From Terriglobia bacterium (lineage in GTDB: Bacteria; Acidobacteriota; Terriglobia; JAJPHL01), in assembly GCA_021325275.1 (NCBI GenBank), contig JAJPHL010000059.1, forward strand, positions 62,001 to 126,000: a stretch of 64,000 bases of DNA, read 5' to 3'. Made by a program: the position numbers and the translations under genes. Under the pieces are notes generated by a model. It did no database searches and had not been told where the DNA came from. It worked only from the letters and a program-made list of their open reading frames with translations. This document shows, piece after piece, positions 35,214 to 46,259 of the stretch; position 1 is the stretch's first letter, and each line of letters opens with the position of its first letter.

Positions 35214-37163
35214 TTAGTGCATGATCGCGCCGACGCTCGGCTCCGGACCCAAGCGCACGCCGACCGTGAATTCCTTCTTGGCCTGGCAATTGATCAGCGT
35301 GGAAATGCCCTGCTTCGCGGCGATGTCGTACGACCGCTTCAGAGCCACGCGCAACTGTTGCGGCGTCAGCACGTACTCGCCGCGCGCGCCCAAGCCTTCC
35401 GCCATCTGGTCGTAGCGCAAGTTTTCCTGGAACAGATACATGTGCTCGGCACGCGGCGATCCCGCGGCGTTCGGCCACATGCCCCAAGAGTTATTGTTGT
35501 AGACGAGTGCGACGATCGGGATCTTGTACTTCGACGCCGTGTCGAGTTCGAACAAGCTGTGCGCCATTCCAGCGTCGCTGGTGATCACGAACACCGGCGC
35601 GCCTTGATACGGCTTCTGCGGACCCACGCCGCGCTGCACGGCCGCGCCCGCGCCGATCGTCATGGCCATGTCGGGACCGATCGCGCCGTACTGGAACGCG
35701 CAGTTCACCACTTGTCCGGGGCGATAGGCGCGCAACCAGCGTCCCGTTTGATTTCCGATGGTCCAACCGCCCCATCCGAGCACCGTTTGTTTCTTGTCAA
35801 TCGATCCTTTGTAGAGGAAATCGTGCGTCTCCTTGGCGATCACCGCGGGATGCAGCAAGCCCGTTTCGTTGGACGTCGTCAAGCCCTTGGCGTAGATGTC
35901 CGCGATTTCCTTCTCGAACCCGGCGCGCTGCGCGGCGATTTCGCTGACCCACGCGTCGCGCTTCTTCGCGCCCAGCTTGTTGTCCAGCGCTTCCAGGAAC
36001 GCGCGCTCGTCGGAAACGATACCGAGGTCGAGCGGCCAGTTGCGCCCCAAATCTTCCTGCTCCGGATGCACGCGGATCGACTTCACGTCCGGGCTGAAGC
36101 CGTATTCCGTCGGGCTCGGCATCGAATATTGGCCGATGAACAGAACTACATCGGCGCTCATCAGCGCCTTGTAGGACATCGCCGCGCTCAAGCGATGATC
36201 GTCGGGGAAATGTCCGCGCATCGGACCGCTCGACACCACGGCGATTTCGTTGCGCTCCACCATTTGTTGCAGCACGTCCCACGCCTTGCGATGGAACACG
36301 CCGTGACCCGCCACGATCACCGGGCGCTCGGCCTTGGTGAGCATGTCGGCGCACTTCTCCACGTCCTTCGGCGAGGGGAACGCCCGCGACTCGGTGCGGT
36401 AGCGCTCCTTCGTGTAGAAATCGGTGAGTTTCGTCGATTCCGTGTAGCGGGCGCGCGCGACTTCGCCGGGGAAATCGAGATGCACCACGCCGGGCACGCC
36501 CGACTTCAGCGCGCGGAACGCGTACGCACCGTATTCATGCACGCGCGGCGGATCGATCAGGCGCTTGCCGTACTTCTTCATGCCGGTAGTGGTCGGCTGC
36601 TGATAGCCGGTCTGGATGAAATACTCGCGATCGTCCCAGGCCATCTGCATGTTGCTGGCCAGCACCAACAGCGGCGTGCGCGCGGCGTGCGCCGACGCCA
36701 CGTTCATGATCATGCGCGTGAAGCCGGGACCTTCGGTGCCCGACGTGGCGGTGACTTCGCCGGTGACGCGCGAGAATCCGTCGGCCATGGCGCACATCGC
36801 GCCTTCGCAGCGTCCGCCGTAGGTGGGGATGCCGGCGGCGGCGATCGCGTTGATCACCGTGTAATTGCCGGGGCAGCAGAACATCGCCGCCAATTCTTCT
36901 TCCTTGCATAGTTTGGCGAAAACTTCCGCGCCGGTCATGCCGCGCCCTTCGAACGATCCAACCTTGGGTGCTTCGCTGAGCGATTCGGTGATTCTCTTCG
37001 GAATCTGAATTGACGTCGCGCCAACTTCGGCCATCAACGCCGCGGGACTCATGGCCGCCGACGCTTTGGCGGCGACGCTCGCCGCCGCGACGCCCGCCGC
37101 GACCGGCACGGCCAGGAAATTGCGGCGGCTCGTGCCATTGGAGTTATTCTTTGTTTCGCTCAT
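35214..37163 (-). CDS. Tat-exported thiamine-diphosphate-dependent enzyme (acetolactate synthase-like)
   Basis: A 649-residue protein that starts with a twin-arginine signal (SRRNFLAV) followed by an Ala-rich helix. The rest is a ThDP enzyme of the acetolactate synthase/benzoylformate decarboxylase type: N-terminal domain with the catalytic Glu (GGRCEGAMCAMADGFSRVTG), a central domain and a ThDP-binding C-terminal domain. In the last, the usual GDG motif reads SDAG, with NNN about 28 residues later. A ThDP enzyme with an export signal is unusual. It lies 10 bp after a cytochrome c gene, hinting at a periplasmic oxidoreductive decarboxylation; this is inference. The ATG at 37163 starts directly at the Tat signal. 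Confidence 0.85.
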   Translation of the reverse strand: MSETKNNSNGTSRRNFLAVPVAAGVAAASVAAKASAAMSPAALMAEVGATSIQIPKRITESLSEAPKVGSFEGRGMTGAEVFAKLCKEEELAAMFCCPGNYTVINAIAAAGIPTYGGRCEGAMCAMADGFSRVTGEVTATSGTEGPGFTRMIMNVASAHAARTPLLVLASNMQMAWDDREYFIQTGYQQPTTTGMKKYGKRLIDPPRVHEYGAYAFRALKSGVPGVVHLDFPGEVARARYTESTKLTDFYTKERYRTESRAFPSPKDVEKCADMLTKAERPVIVAGHGVFHRKAWDVLQQMVERNEIAVVSSGPMRGHFPDDHRLSAAMSYKALMSADVVLFIGQYSMPSPTEYGFSPDVKSIRVHPEQEDLGRNWPLDLGIVSDERAFLEALDNKLGAKKRDAWVSEIAAQRAGFEKEIADIYAKGLTTSNETGLLHPAVIAKETHDFLYKGSIDKKQTVLGWGGWTIGNQTGRWLRAYRPGQVVNCAFQYGAIGPDMAMTIGAGAAVQRGVGPQKPYQGAPVFVITSDAGMAHSLFELDTASKYKIPIVALVYNNNSWGMWPNAAGSPRAEHMYLFQENLRYDQMAEGLGARGEYVLTPQQLRVALKRSYDIAAKQGISTLINCQAKKEFTVGVRLGPEPSVGAIMH

Positions 37164-37173
37164 AAAAACTGCC

Positions 37174-37623
37174 TCACTGTTTCTTGGATTCTTTCGCGTC
37201 GTCGGGCTGAAGTTGGGGCCGTTGATCCTCCGGCCCCAGGCTGCGGATGTAGTTGACCAGATTCCACAGGTCTTCTTCTTTGAATTGACTCTTGAACGGC
37301 GGCATTTGCAGGTTGGCGCCCGCACCGTCGCGGATGGAGCGATACATTTCTCCGTCGCTCGATCCGTGCTTGTATCCCTTGGGAACGGTCAAATCGGTGG
37401 CGTCGGCGACAACGTCGAGTTGCGCCTTGCCGTCGGTGCCGTGGCAGGTCGCGCAGGAGCGGGGAAAAAGCACTCTCCCCTTCGCCAGCGACGCGCGGCT
37501 GTAAGGAACGGGATTCTTGAGTTTCTTGGCTTCTTCCTGTGTCAACGTTTTGCCGTCATCTTGCGGCCAAACGGCTGTGGAGCACAGCAACACAATCAAG
37601 AAGAACTGGCCCCGTCGATTCAT
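37174..37623 (-). CDS. Periplasmic c-type cytochrome
   Basis: A 149-residue protein with a signal peptide (MNRRGQFFLIVLLCSTAVWPQ) and one haem-binding CATCH motif; MPPF supplies the axial Met. It is a small class I cytochrome of the cbb3-subunit-like type. It immediately precedes the Tat-exported ThDP enzyme and may be its electron acceptor. Confidence 0.88.
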   Translation of the reverse strand: MNRRGQFFLIVLLCSTAVWPQDDGKTLTQEEAKKLKNPVPYSRASLAKGRVLFPRSCATCHGTDGKAQLDVVADATDLTVPKGYKHGSSDGEMYRSIRDGAGANLQMPPFKSQFKEEDLWNLVNYIRSLGPEDQRPQLQPDDAKESKKQ

Positions 37624-37693
37624 CTCCTTGAAAGCTACCAATCGCCGGAACCCATGTCAACGCGAAAGCGGCGCGATACGGTCGTTCAACGCG

Positions 37694-38287
37694 TCACTTC
37701 GAACCGGCCGTAAACACCGCGCCGATCGAAACACTCATACCCCCGCGCAGCGCCGTGGCCGCCGAGGATGGTTCATCGAAGCGCGTGAGCACGTAATTGA
37801 CTTCCGGCAGTTGCAGCGTCAGATGATCGTTCATGCGAACCTGCACGCCGCCGCCGAACTTCGACATCAGCACGGTTTGATTGCGTCCGGTGGTCGAGAA
37901 CGGTGAGTTGGGATCGAATCCGTTAGTGAATCGTGCGCCGCCGGCCAGTCCCTGGATGTAAAAGTTCACTTCGCGCGTCCGGAAATTAACGCGAGGTCCC
38001 GCCATGTAGGTGAGCGCGTTGTCTTCCACGTTCGGGAAACGGCCCACGTCGCCAATGTGATACAAGCCGACATCGGCCAGCAGGCCGAGGTGGTTTGTCA
38101 CGTTGAATTCCAGCGTCGAGTTTCCGCCCTGCATCACGAACGACGGCACCGAGCCGCCGGGCCGCAACATGAGCGCAGAATAATTCAGACCCACCTCCAC
38201 CACCGGAACCGGAGGCAATTCCTGCGCGCTTGCCAACGCGGCGAGGCCTAGCAACATTGTCGCGATCCAAACAATTTGAGTACGCAT
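37694..38287 (-). CDS. Outer-membrane beta-barrel protein
   Basis: A 197-residue protein with a signal peptide (MLLGLAALASAQ) and alternating hydrophobic strands that match an eight-stranded OmpA-like barrel (VEVGLNYSAL, GPRVNFRTR, FGGGVQVRMNDHLTL). The last residues are not the usual terminal Phe. Role unknown. It is 70 bp upstream of the cytochrome gene, on the same strand. Confidence 0.75.
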   Translation of the reverse strand: MRTQIVWIATMLLGLAALASAQELPPVPVVEVGLNYSALMLRPGGSVPSFVMQGGNSTLEFNVTNHLGLLADVGLYHIGDVGRFPNVEDNALTYMAGPRVNFRTREVNFYIQGLAGGARFTNGFDPNSPFSTTGRNQTVLMSKFGGGVQVRMNDHLTLQLPEVNYVLTRFDEPSSAATALRGGMSVSIGAVFTAGSK

Positions 38288-38440
38288 GGGATTTTTCTCC
38301 TTGAAAAATGTTGCGAAGAGACGCGCTTAGCCCACTGACACGACAGGCGTGCGTCCGGTTGCAGTTGGGAACCAACCTTCGTCCTGGGCCTTTGCGGGTT
38401 TTTTGGCAACTTCTGTCCGGCCGAGACCGTCTCATAAGAG

Positions 38441-40870
38441 ATGCCGCGCCGCCCGCTCCAAACCCGCTGGCTGGTGGTGTGTGCGATGGTGCTTTTGACG
38501 GCGGGTATCGCGCGTTGTCAAGAAATCATCGTCGTCGATCAATCGAAGCAACCAATTCCCGGCGCGAAAATCGAACTGAGTGGCGGATCCTCGGCCATAA
38601 CCGACGAAAACGGCAAAGCGCACGTCCCGTCCGGACGCTACGACATGACCATCACGCGCGATGGTTTTGAGACACTGAAGAAATCGGCGGTCGAGATCGG
38701 CGCGGCGACTCTGACCTTCACGCTCACACCCGCCACTCACCACGAAACCGTGAACGTGCAAGGCGCGGCGAGCGGCACACAGCAAGGCGCATCATCGAAC
38801 ACGCCGGTTCCCGTTGCGGTCACTCAAGACCTCTCGAATCGCCCGGCGACCGTGGCCGACGCACTGCCGCTGGTGCCGGGGATCGCGCGCACGCCCTCGG
38901 GCGCGCTGCAAATCTCCGCCGCCGGCGAACATCACAGCGCGATGCTCGTGAATTCCGCCGACGTCACCGATCCCGCCACGGGACAATTCGGTCCCACCGT
39001 GCCGATCGACGAAGTGCAATCGCTGAACGTCTATCAAACGCCCTTCCTCGCCGAGTACGGGACGTTCACCGCGGGACTGGTATCTGTGGAAACTCGGCGC
39101 GGCGGCGACAAATGGAAGTGGGAATTGCGTGATCCCTTCCCGGAATTCCGCATCCGGAGTTGGGATCTCGTGGGATTGCGCGCGGCGTCGCCGCGCCCCA
39201 ACTTTCAAGGTCCCATCATTCCGGGAAAGCTTTACATCTCCGGCGGATTCCTGTTCAACATTCGCAAAACCGAAGTGTACGAGTTGCCGTTCCCGGCGAA
39301 TCAGAAAAAAGTGGAAGGCGAAAACGCGTTCATCCAGCTCGATTGGGTGGTGTCGGACAAACAGCTCGTCACCGCGACCTTGCACGTCGCGCCGCAGAGC
39401 GCCGACTTCGTGAACATGGACTTCTTCAACCCGCAGCCCACCACGCCCGATTCGCGCGCACACAACTACGCGGGCGCGGTGGCCGACCATTGGAGTCTCG
39501 GCAGCGGAGTACTCGACACCACGCTCTCCACGGCTTACAACGACTCGCGCATCTGGGGACAAGGTCCGCTCGACCTCACGATGACGCCCGCCGGCAACAG
39601 CGGCAACTACTTCGCGCAGCAATCGCGCAACGCCTATCGCTATGCGGGATCGTCGACGTATTCGTTCGCGCCGGTGAAAGCAGCGGGATCTCACAACGTC
39701 AAGCTGGGCGTGCTGGTGAACGAGAACGTCGAGAGCGGCCAGGTGATCGATCACCCCATCGACATCATGAGCACGTCGAACGTGATGCTCGAGCGGATCG
39801 CCTTCACAGGCGGTGCGCCGTTCCGCAACTCGGACACCGAGTTCGCATTGTTCGCGCAGGATCACTGGAACATCACGCCGCGCTTCGCCGTTGACGCGGG
39901 ATTGCGCCTGGAATCGCAGGAAATCTCCGGCGCCACGCGGCTCGCCCCGCGCGCCGGTGTCGCCTGGAGTCCGTTCGCGCATTCGGGCACGGTGATTCGC
40001 GCCGGCGTGGGACGCTTCTATGATCGCGTACCGCTGAACGTCTATTCGTTTTCCGATTTCCCTCGCGAGATCGTCACACCGTACGTGAACGGCGTCGCGG
40101 GCGCGCCTATCCTTTACTTGAATACCATCGGCGAGGAGCCTATCAAGCCGCCATTTGTCTTCGGCGCGCCGGCTTCGGGGCGTTTTTCGCCGCGCTCAAC
40201 CACCGGAAGTCTTTACATCGAGCAACCGGTTTCGAGTTTTCTGAAACTGCGTTTGGGATATCTCGAAGGACAATCGGCGGGACTCGTGACGCTCGATCCG
40301 TTTGCGGATGCCCATGTGCTCTCGGGCTCGGGGCAGTCGCGCTACCGCCAAGCGGAGATCACCGCGAAGGTGCGCTTCAAGAACGAAGGCAGCCAGTTGT
40401 TCATTTCCTATGTCCACAGCCGCGCGCGCGGCGATCTGAACGATTTCAACAATTTTCTCGGCGACTACCCCGCGCCGATCCTGCGCCCGGATGCCTACGC
40501 GACGCTGCCCACCGACATGCCGAACCGTTTCCTGTTGTGGGGACTGATTTTGCTGCCGTACAAAATCCGCGTCGCACCGACCATCGAATACCGCAGCGGA
40601 TTTCCGGTGAGTCTCACCGACCAAGCGCAAAACTATTTTGGATTCCCCGATCAAAGCCGCTTCCCGGGCTTCTTTTCCGCGGATCTGAAGGTCGCCAAGG
40701 ACTTCAAGGTCAGCCCGAAGTACAGCGTGCGGCCCTCGGTCAGCGGATTTAACCTGACGAATCACAATGATCCGGAGGCTTTTCACAACAATCTGGCCGA
40801 TCCGGGGTTTGGATTGTTCTTCGGCCATCGCGGGCGGCGGTTTACGGCGGATTTCGACGTAATCTTCTGA
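38441..40870 (+). CDS. TonB-dependent receptor-like protein with N-terminal carboxypeptidase-regulatory domain (Oar-like)
   Basis: An 809-residue outer-membrane protein. After a signal peptide (MVLLTAGIARC) comes a CarboxypepD_reg-like Ig domain (about 27-95, PIPGAKIELSGGSSAI ... VPSGRYDMTI), a plug domain and a long beta-barrel that ends in Phe (DFDVIF). There is no obvious TonB box. Such proteins are abundant in Acidobacteriota and may take up oligosaccharides or peptides. Confidence 0.85.
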   Translation: MPRRPLQTRWLVVCAMVLLTAGIARCQEIIVVDQSKQPIPGAKIELSGGSSAITDENGKAHVPSGRYDMTITRDGFETLKKSAVEIGAATLTFTLTPATHHETVNVQGAASGTQQGASSNTPVPVAVTQDLSNRPATVADALPLVPGIARTPSGALQISAAGEHHSAMLVNSADVTDPATGQFGPTVPIDEVQSLNVYQTPFLAEYGTFTAGLVSVETRRGGDKWKWELRDPFPEFRIRSWDLVGLRAASPRPNFQGPIIPGKLYISGGFLFNIRKTEVYELPFPANQKKVEGENAFIQLDWVVSDKQLVTATLHVAPQSADFVNMDFFNPQPTTPDSRAHNYAGAVADHWSLGSGVLDTTLSTAYNDSRIWGQGPLDLTMTPAGNSGNYFAQQSRNAYRYAGSSTYSFAPVKAAGSHNVKLGVLVNENVESGQVIDHPIDIMSTSNVMLERIAFTGGAPFRNSDTEFALFAQDHWNITPRFAVDAGLRLESQEISGATRLAPRAGVAWSPFAHSGTVIRAGVGRFYDRVPLNVYSFSDFPREIVTPYVNGVAGAPILYLNTIGEEPIKPPFVFGAPASGRFSPRSTTGSLYIEQPVSSFLKLRLGYLEGQSAGLVTLDPFADAHVLSGSGQSRYRQAEITAKVRFKNEGSQLFISYVHSRARGDLNDFNNFLGDYPAPILRPDAYATLPTDMPNRFLLWGLILLPYKIRVAPTIEYRSGFPVSLTDQAQNYFGFPDQSRFPGFFSADLKVAKDFKVSPKYSVRPSVSGFNLTNHNDPEAFHNNLADPGFGLFFGHRGRRFTADFDVIF

Positions 40871-41035
40871 AACGACTTAATATTCTTTTACAATGCCGGA
40901 TCGGCTGATAGGAGATTCTGTAAGGAGAACGATCTTTCGAGCGCTCGTGCGGGCATGCGAGCGGGTATCTTTTCGCTAAGTGGTTTACCGGGAACGGGTT
41001 CAAGCACCATTCGTTGTTCGAAGCGCAAGCACTGA

Positions 41036-42286
<1,251 letters not shown>

Positions 42287-42310
42287 CGAAGTTCCGGTTA
42301 CAATCACAAG

Positions 42311-43345
42311 ATGCGGATTCGAAGGCTGGTGACAGCCCCTGTGGTCCTGGTCTGCGCCGTGCTCGTCTGCGCCGTGCTATTCTGCGCCGCCGGCTTGCCC
42401 GCACAAGAACAAGCGCCGACTTTCCGCACGTCGACGGAGTTAGTTCTTGTGGACGTTCAAGTCGTCCACAAGAAGATGAAGACTCCCGCGCCGCTGCTCG
42501 AGCAAAAGCATTTCGAAATCTTCGAGGACGGCGAACCGCGGACCATCGCGACATTCGGACGCGATCAATTTCCGTTGTCCGTGGTGCTGCTGTTCGATCT
42601 CACCGATAGCGTGCGTCCGGTGCTGCATCGCTTGGCCGAAGGCGCGAAAGCCGCTCTCGAGCATTTGAAGCCCGAGGACGAAGTCGCCGTGATGGCGTAC
42701 GCAGCGTCGGCGCAGATTCTCGACGGCTTTACGAAAGATCGCGCGCGGACCGTCGATGCCATCGTGCGCGCTTCGTACATGAAGTCGGACGAGGCGGCCT
42801 TCTTCAACGAAGGAGTTTTTCAGGCCGCGCAAGAATTGCGCGAGCCGGAGCATGAATCGAATCGCCGGGTGATCATCTGGCTTACCGACAATCTCCCGAA
42901 CGTCCCGACGGAATGGAATCGGGCGCACAACGGGCGAAGCGTCGCGCCGGGCGATCTTCACACGCAGGAGCAGGCTGTAAAGGAACTGCACGAAAGGGGC
43001 ATCACCGTCGCACCGCTGTTGCTGACGGACATGGCGATGGCCACGGCGACGATGCCGCTGCGTGCCGTTGAGGCGTTATGGTACAAATCGCATCCCCCCG
43101 GCGACGCCAACAAGTACGCCGAATGGACCGGCGGTCAAGCGATGCGCATGAGCGGCAAAAACGCCGACGAGCGCCTCGCCGAACTGATCGACGAGTTACG
43201 CTCGCGCTACACTATCGGCTTTCAGCCGTCGCGTAACAAGCCGTCCGGAACGTTCTCGAAATTGCGCGTGACGCTGGCCCCCGATGGTCCGCTGCATCCG
43301 CAGGACTGGAAAGTGCTGGCCCGCGACGGATACTACCGGAAATAA
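42311..43345 (+). CDS. VWFA-related Acidobacterial protein (TIGR03436-like)
   Basis: A 344-residue secreted protein: N-terminal signal peptide, a STELVLVDVQVVHKK motif typical of the acidobacterial VWFA group, then a von Willebrand A domain with VVLLFDLTDS in place of the metal site. The C-terminus (YTIGFQPSRNKPSGTFSKLRV) is also characteristic. The role of the family is unknown. It is 24 bp after sqdB. Confidence 0.88.
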   Translation: MRIRRLVTAPVVLVCAVLVCAVLFCAAGLPAQEQAPTFRTSTELVLVDVQVVHKKMKTPAPLLEQKHFEIFEDGEPRTIATFGRDQFPLSVVLLFDLTDSVRPVLHRLAEGAKAALEHLKPEDEVAVMAYAASAQILDGFTKDRARTVDAIVRASYMKSDEAAFFNEGVFQAAQELREPEHESNRRVIIWLTDNLPNVPTEWNRAHNGRSVAPGDLHTQEQAVKELHERGITVAPLLLTDMAMATATMPLRAVEALWYKSHPPGDANKYAEWTGGQAMRMSGKNADERLAELIDELRSRYTIGFQPSRNKPSGTFSKLRVTLAPDGPLHPQDWKVLARDGYYRK

Positions 43346-43356
43346 TCGGCCACCGC

Positions 43357-45123
43357 ATGCGTTATCACTACTTCATCGTTCTGGCGATTGCGGCGGCAGT
43401 CTACGCGGGCTGCATCATTTCCCCGCCCTCGTTGATGGACGACGTCGACGCGGTGCAAGCGCAGATCGCGCGCAACATGCTCACCAGCGGCGATTGGGTC
43501 ACGCCGCGTCTCGACGGCGTCGTGTATCTCGAAAAAGCGCCGCTCATCTACTGGCTCATCGCCATTTGCTTTGCGATTTTCGGCGTGCACGATTGGGCCG
43601 CGCGGATTCCCGTGGTGCTTTCCGCGCTGGCGCTCGCCTGGATCACGGCCGCGTTCGGCACCTGGGCCTTCGGGCGTCGCGCGGGGATGTACGCGGGCAT
43701 CTGCATTTCTACTTGCCTGGGTTTGTGGTTGTTCACGCGCATCTTGATCCCCGACGTCACGCTCACCGCGTGCATCGCGCTTTCCATGTGGGCGTTTTTG
43801 CGCGCGCTCGACGAAGAAGAATCGCATCCGCGATTGTGGGCGCTGGTGATGGCGGCGTCGCTCGGACTCAGCTTGCTGATGAAGAGCTTGATTGGCGTTG
43901 TGTTTCCGTGCGGCACGGCGGTGATCTACTTGGCGGTCACGCGGAGATTGTTCGTGGCCGATACTTGGCGCAGGCTGCGGCCGTTTTCGGGGGCGCTCGT
44001 CGCACTGGCGATCGCCGCGCCGTGGCATGTGCTGGCGACGTTGCGCAATCCGCCGTATTTCGATTTCACGATGCACAGCGCGGCGGGCGAGTATCACGGC
44101 TTCCTGTGGTTCTTCTTCATCAACGAACAACTGCTGCGCTTCCTGAATCTGCGCTATCCCCGCGACTACGACACCATGCCGCGATGGTTCTTCTGGCTCG
44201 GCCATTTCGCGTGGCTTTTTCCTTGGAGTGTCTATTTTCCTGCCGTCGCGCGGCTGAATTTCCGATGGAACGGCCGCGCGGGGCGCGTGCGTTTCGTCGC
44301 CCTACTGTGGACGGCCGTGATTCTCGTCTTCTTCACGTTCTCCACGACCCAAGAGTATTACTCGATGCCGTGCTATCCTGCGCTCGCATTGTTGCTGGGC
44401 TCGGCGATGGCCGAAGAAAACGTTTGGATCCGCCGCGCCACGCGCGTGCTCGCCGTCGTGCTGGCGGTGGCCGCACTCACCACCGTGTCGCTCTACGTGA
44501 TGTCGCGCCCCTATTCCGCGCCGGGCGATATCTCGCAAGCACTAGCCTCGAATCCTGCCGCGTACAAGCTATCGCTGGGACACATGGGCGATCTCACGAT
44601 CAAGTCGTTCGCGTACTTGCGAACGCCGTTGCTCGTTGCGTCGATCGCGTTGCTCCTCGGCGCCATCGGCACGATGTTCTTCGACGGACAACGGGCATTT
44701 TTCGCGGCGGCGTTGATGGCCGCGCTGTTTTTCCAGGCCGCGCGGCTGGCGATGGTGGCGTTCGATCCTTATTTGTCGTCGCGGCCGCTGGCGGAAGCGC
44801 TGAATCGGGCGCCCGCCGGGCAGTTGATCGTCGATCATCATTACTACACGTTCTCCTCGATCTTTTTTTACACCGGCCGCGGGGCGCTGCTGTTGAACGG
44901 ACGCTTCCATAATCTTGTCTACGGTTCGTACGCGCCCGACGCACCGAACGTCTTCATCAACGACGAACAGTGGAGCAAAATGTGGCGGTCCTCGTCGCCG
45001 TACTATATTGTGGTGAGTGGCGAAGAAGAACCGCGCCTTGAAAAGCTGGTGGGCCGTGAACGCCTGCACGTTGTGGCCGAAAGCGGCGGCAAATTCCTGT
45101 TCGCCAATCGACTCGCCAAATGA
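43357..45123 (+). CDS. Glycosyltransferase family 39 (ArnT/PMT-like) membrane protein
   Basis: A 588-residue membrane protein with ten to twelve predicted helices. The first periplasmic loop has SLMDDVDAVQAQIARNML, with the acidic pair found in polyprenyl-phosphate-dependent glycosyltransferases, and the YLEKAPLIYWLI segment typical of ArnT. It probably adds a sugar from undecaprenyl phosphate to a lipid or glycan. The stop overlaps the next gene by 4 bp. Confidence 0.88.
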   Translation: MRYHYFIVLAIAAAVYAGCIISPPSLMDDVDAVQAQIARNMLTSGDWVTPRLDGVVYLEKAPLIYWLIAICFAIFGVHDWAARIPVVLSALALAWITAAFGTWAFGRRAGMYAGICISTCLGLWLFTRILIPDVTLTACIALSMWAFLRALDEEESHPRLWALVMAASLGLSLLMKSLIGVVFPCGTAVIYLAVTRRLFVADTWRRLRPFSGALVALAIAAPWHVLATLRNPPYFDFTMHSAAGEYHGFLWFFFINEQLLRFLNLRYPRDYDTMPRWFFWLGHFAWLFPWSVYFPAVARLNFRWNGRAGRVRFVALLWTAVILVFFTFSTTQEYYSMPCYPALALLLGSAMAEENVWIRRATRVLAVVLAVAALTTVSLYVMSRPYSAPGDISQALASNPAAYKLSLGHMGDLTIKSFAYLRTPLLVASIALLLGAIGTMFFDGQRAFFAAALMAALFFQAARLAMVAFDPYLSSRPLAEALNRAPAGQLIVDHHYYTFSSIFFYTGRGALLLNGRFHNLVYGSYAPDAPNVFINDEQWSKMWRSSSPYYIVVSGEEEPRLEKLVGRERLHVVAESGGKFLFANRLAK

Positions 45124-46259
45124 CGACTATTCTCCTCAGCGTCGCGGCGATCCCGTTCATCTACTACCTGATCTCCATTTTTAGCGCGTGGCGATTCTTC
45201 CGCCAGCCGGCTGCGGGCGGCGAAGGCGGCTTCACGCCGCCCGTCAGCATCCTCAAACCGGTTCGCGGTCTCGATCCGGAGGCGTACGAAAACCTCGCGA
45301 GCTTTTGCCGCCTCGACTACCCGGAGTACGAAATCGTTCTTTGCGTCGATCCCGGCGATCGCGCGGTGAACGACGTGGTGGAAAAAATCCGCCGCGATTT
45401 TCCCGCGCGGCGTATCCGCGTGCTGCCCGGCTCGGGACGCACCGCCGCAAACGACAAAGTGGCGAAGCTGGTCCGGCTCGTCGACGAAGCCGCGCACGAA
45501 ATCGTCGCGATCAGCGACAGCGACGTGCGCGTGCGCCCCGATTACTTGATTCGCGTGGTCGCACCGCTGCGGGATCCAAAAGTAGGAATGGTCACATGCT
45601 TTTATCACTCCGCGGAAGAGCGCACCTTCGTCGATCGCCTCCAAGCCGCGGGCATGACGTCGGATTTTTACGCGGGAATCTTGGTGGCATGGCAGCTTGA
45701 TGGAATCAAATTCGCGCTGGGTCCCACCATCGTGACCACGCGCGCGAACTTGCGGCGCTTCGGTGGATACGCGGTGCTGGAAAACGGTCCCGCGGACGAT
45801 TTGCTCGTGGGCCGACTCACCGCCGAGCAAGGATGCGAAGTGGTGCTGCTGCCCTATGTGATCGACACGGTGCCGGACTACGATTCCATCGGCGCGCTGA
45901 TCCAAAAACGGCTGCGCTGGATCGTGGTGATGCGCCACATGCGTCCGTGGGGGCATCTCGGCTTGCTGTTCACGCAAGGTCTGCCGTTTTCGTTGGCTGC
46001 CGTCGCGGTGCGGCCGTCGCTGGAAACTTTCGCGGCGTATTTCGGCACGTACTTGCTGCTGCGCGCCGCGATGACCTGGACCATCGGCACGATGGGAATG
46101 AAGGAACGCCGTTTCGTCAGCCACTTCCTGTTGACGCCCGTATGGGACGCGCTAGCGTTGGGGATTTGGCTGGCCAGTTTTCTGCGCTCGGGCATTCGCT
46201 GGCGCGGCGCCGACTACCAGATTCGCGACGGCAAGCTGGTTCGCTCACTGCCCGACTAA
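45120..46259 (+). CDS. Ceramide glucosyltransferase-like GT2 (HpnI-like)
   Basis: A 379-residue membrane-bound GT2 enzyme: VSILKPVRGLDPEAYENL, catalytic SDSDVRV, NGPADDLLVGR and QKRLRW, the Q/RxxRW motif of processive GT2 enzymes, plus C-terminal helices. The closest known types are ceramide glucosyltransferase and hopanoid HpnI, which transfers GlcNAc to bacteriohopanetetrol. The substrate here is uncertain because no other hpn genes are visible. The 3' end overlaps the convergent gene by 15 bp. Confidence 0.8.
   Translation: MTTILLSVAAIPFIYYLISIFSAWRFFRQPAAGGEGGFTPPVSILKPVRGLDPEAYENLASFCRLDYPEYEIVLCVDPGDRAVNDVVEKIRRDFPARRIRVLPGSGRTAANDKVAKLVRLVDEAAHEIVAISDSDVRVRPDYLIRVVAPLRDPKVGMVTCFYHSAEERTFVDRLQAAGMTSDFYAGILVAWQLDGIKFALGPTIVTTRANLRRFGGYAVLENGPADDLLVGRLTAEQGCEVVLLPYVIDTVPDYDSIGALIQKRLRWIVVMRHMRPWGHLGLLFTQGLPFSLAAVAVRPSLETFAAYFGTYLLLRAAMTWTIGTMGMKERRFVSHFLLTPVWDALALGIWLASFLRSGIRWRGADYQIRDGKLVRSLPD

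Noticed and set aside
35217..36911. 564-codon plus-strand frame
   Set aside because: Antisense to the ThDP enzyme, whose catalytic and cofactor motifs are clear on the minus strand.
43284..44912. 542-codon plus-strand frame overlapping the GT39 gene
   Set aside because: Same strand, different frame; Arg/Ala-rich with no family features, whereas the other frame has ArnT motifs.
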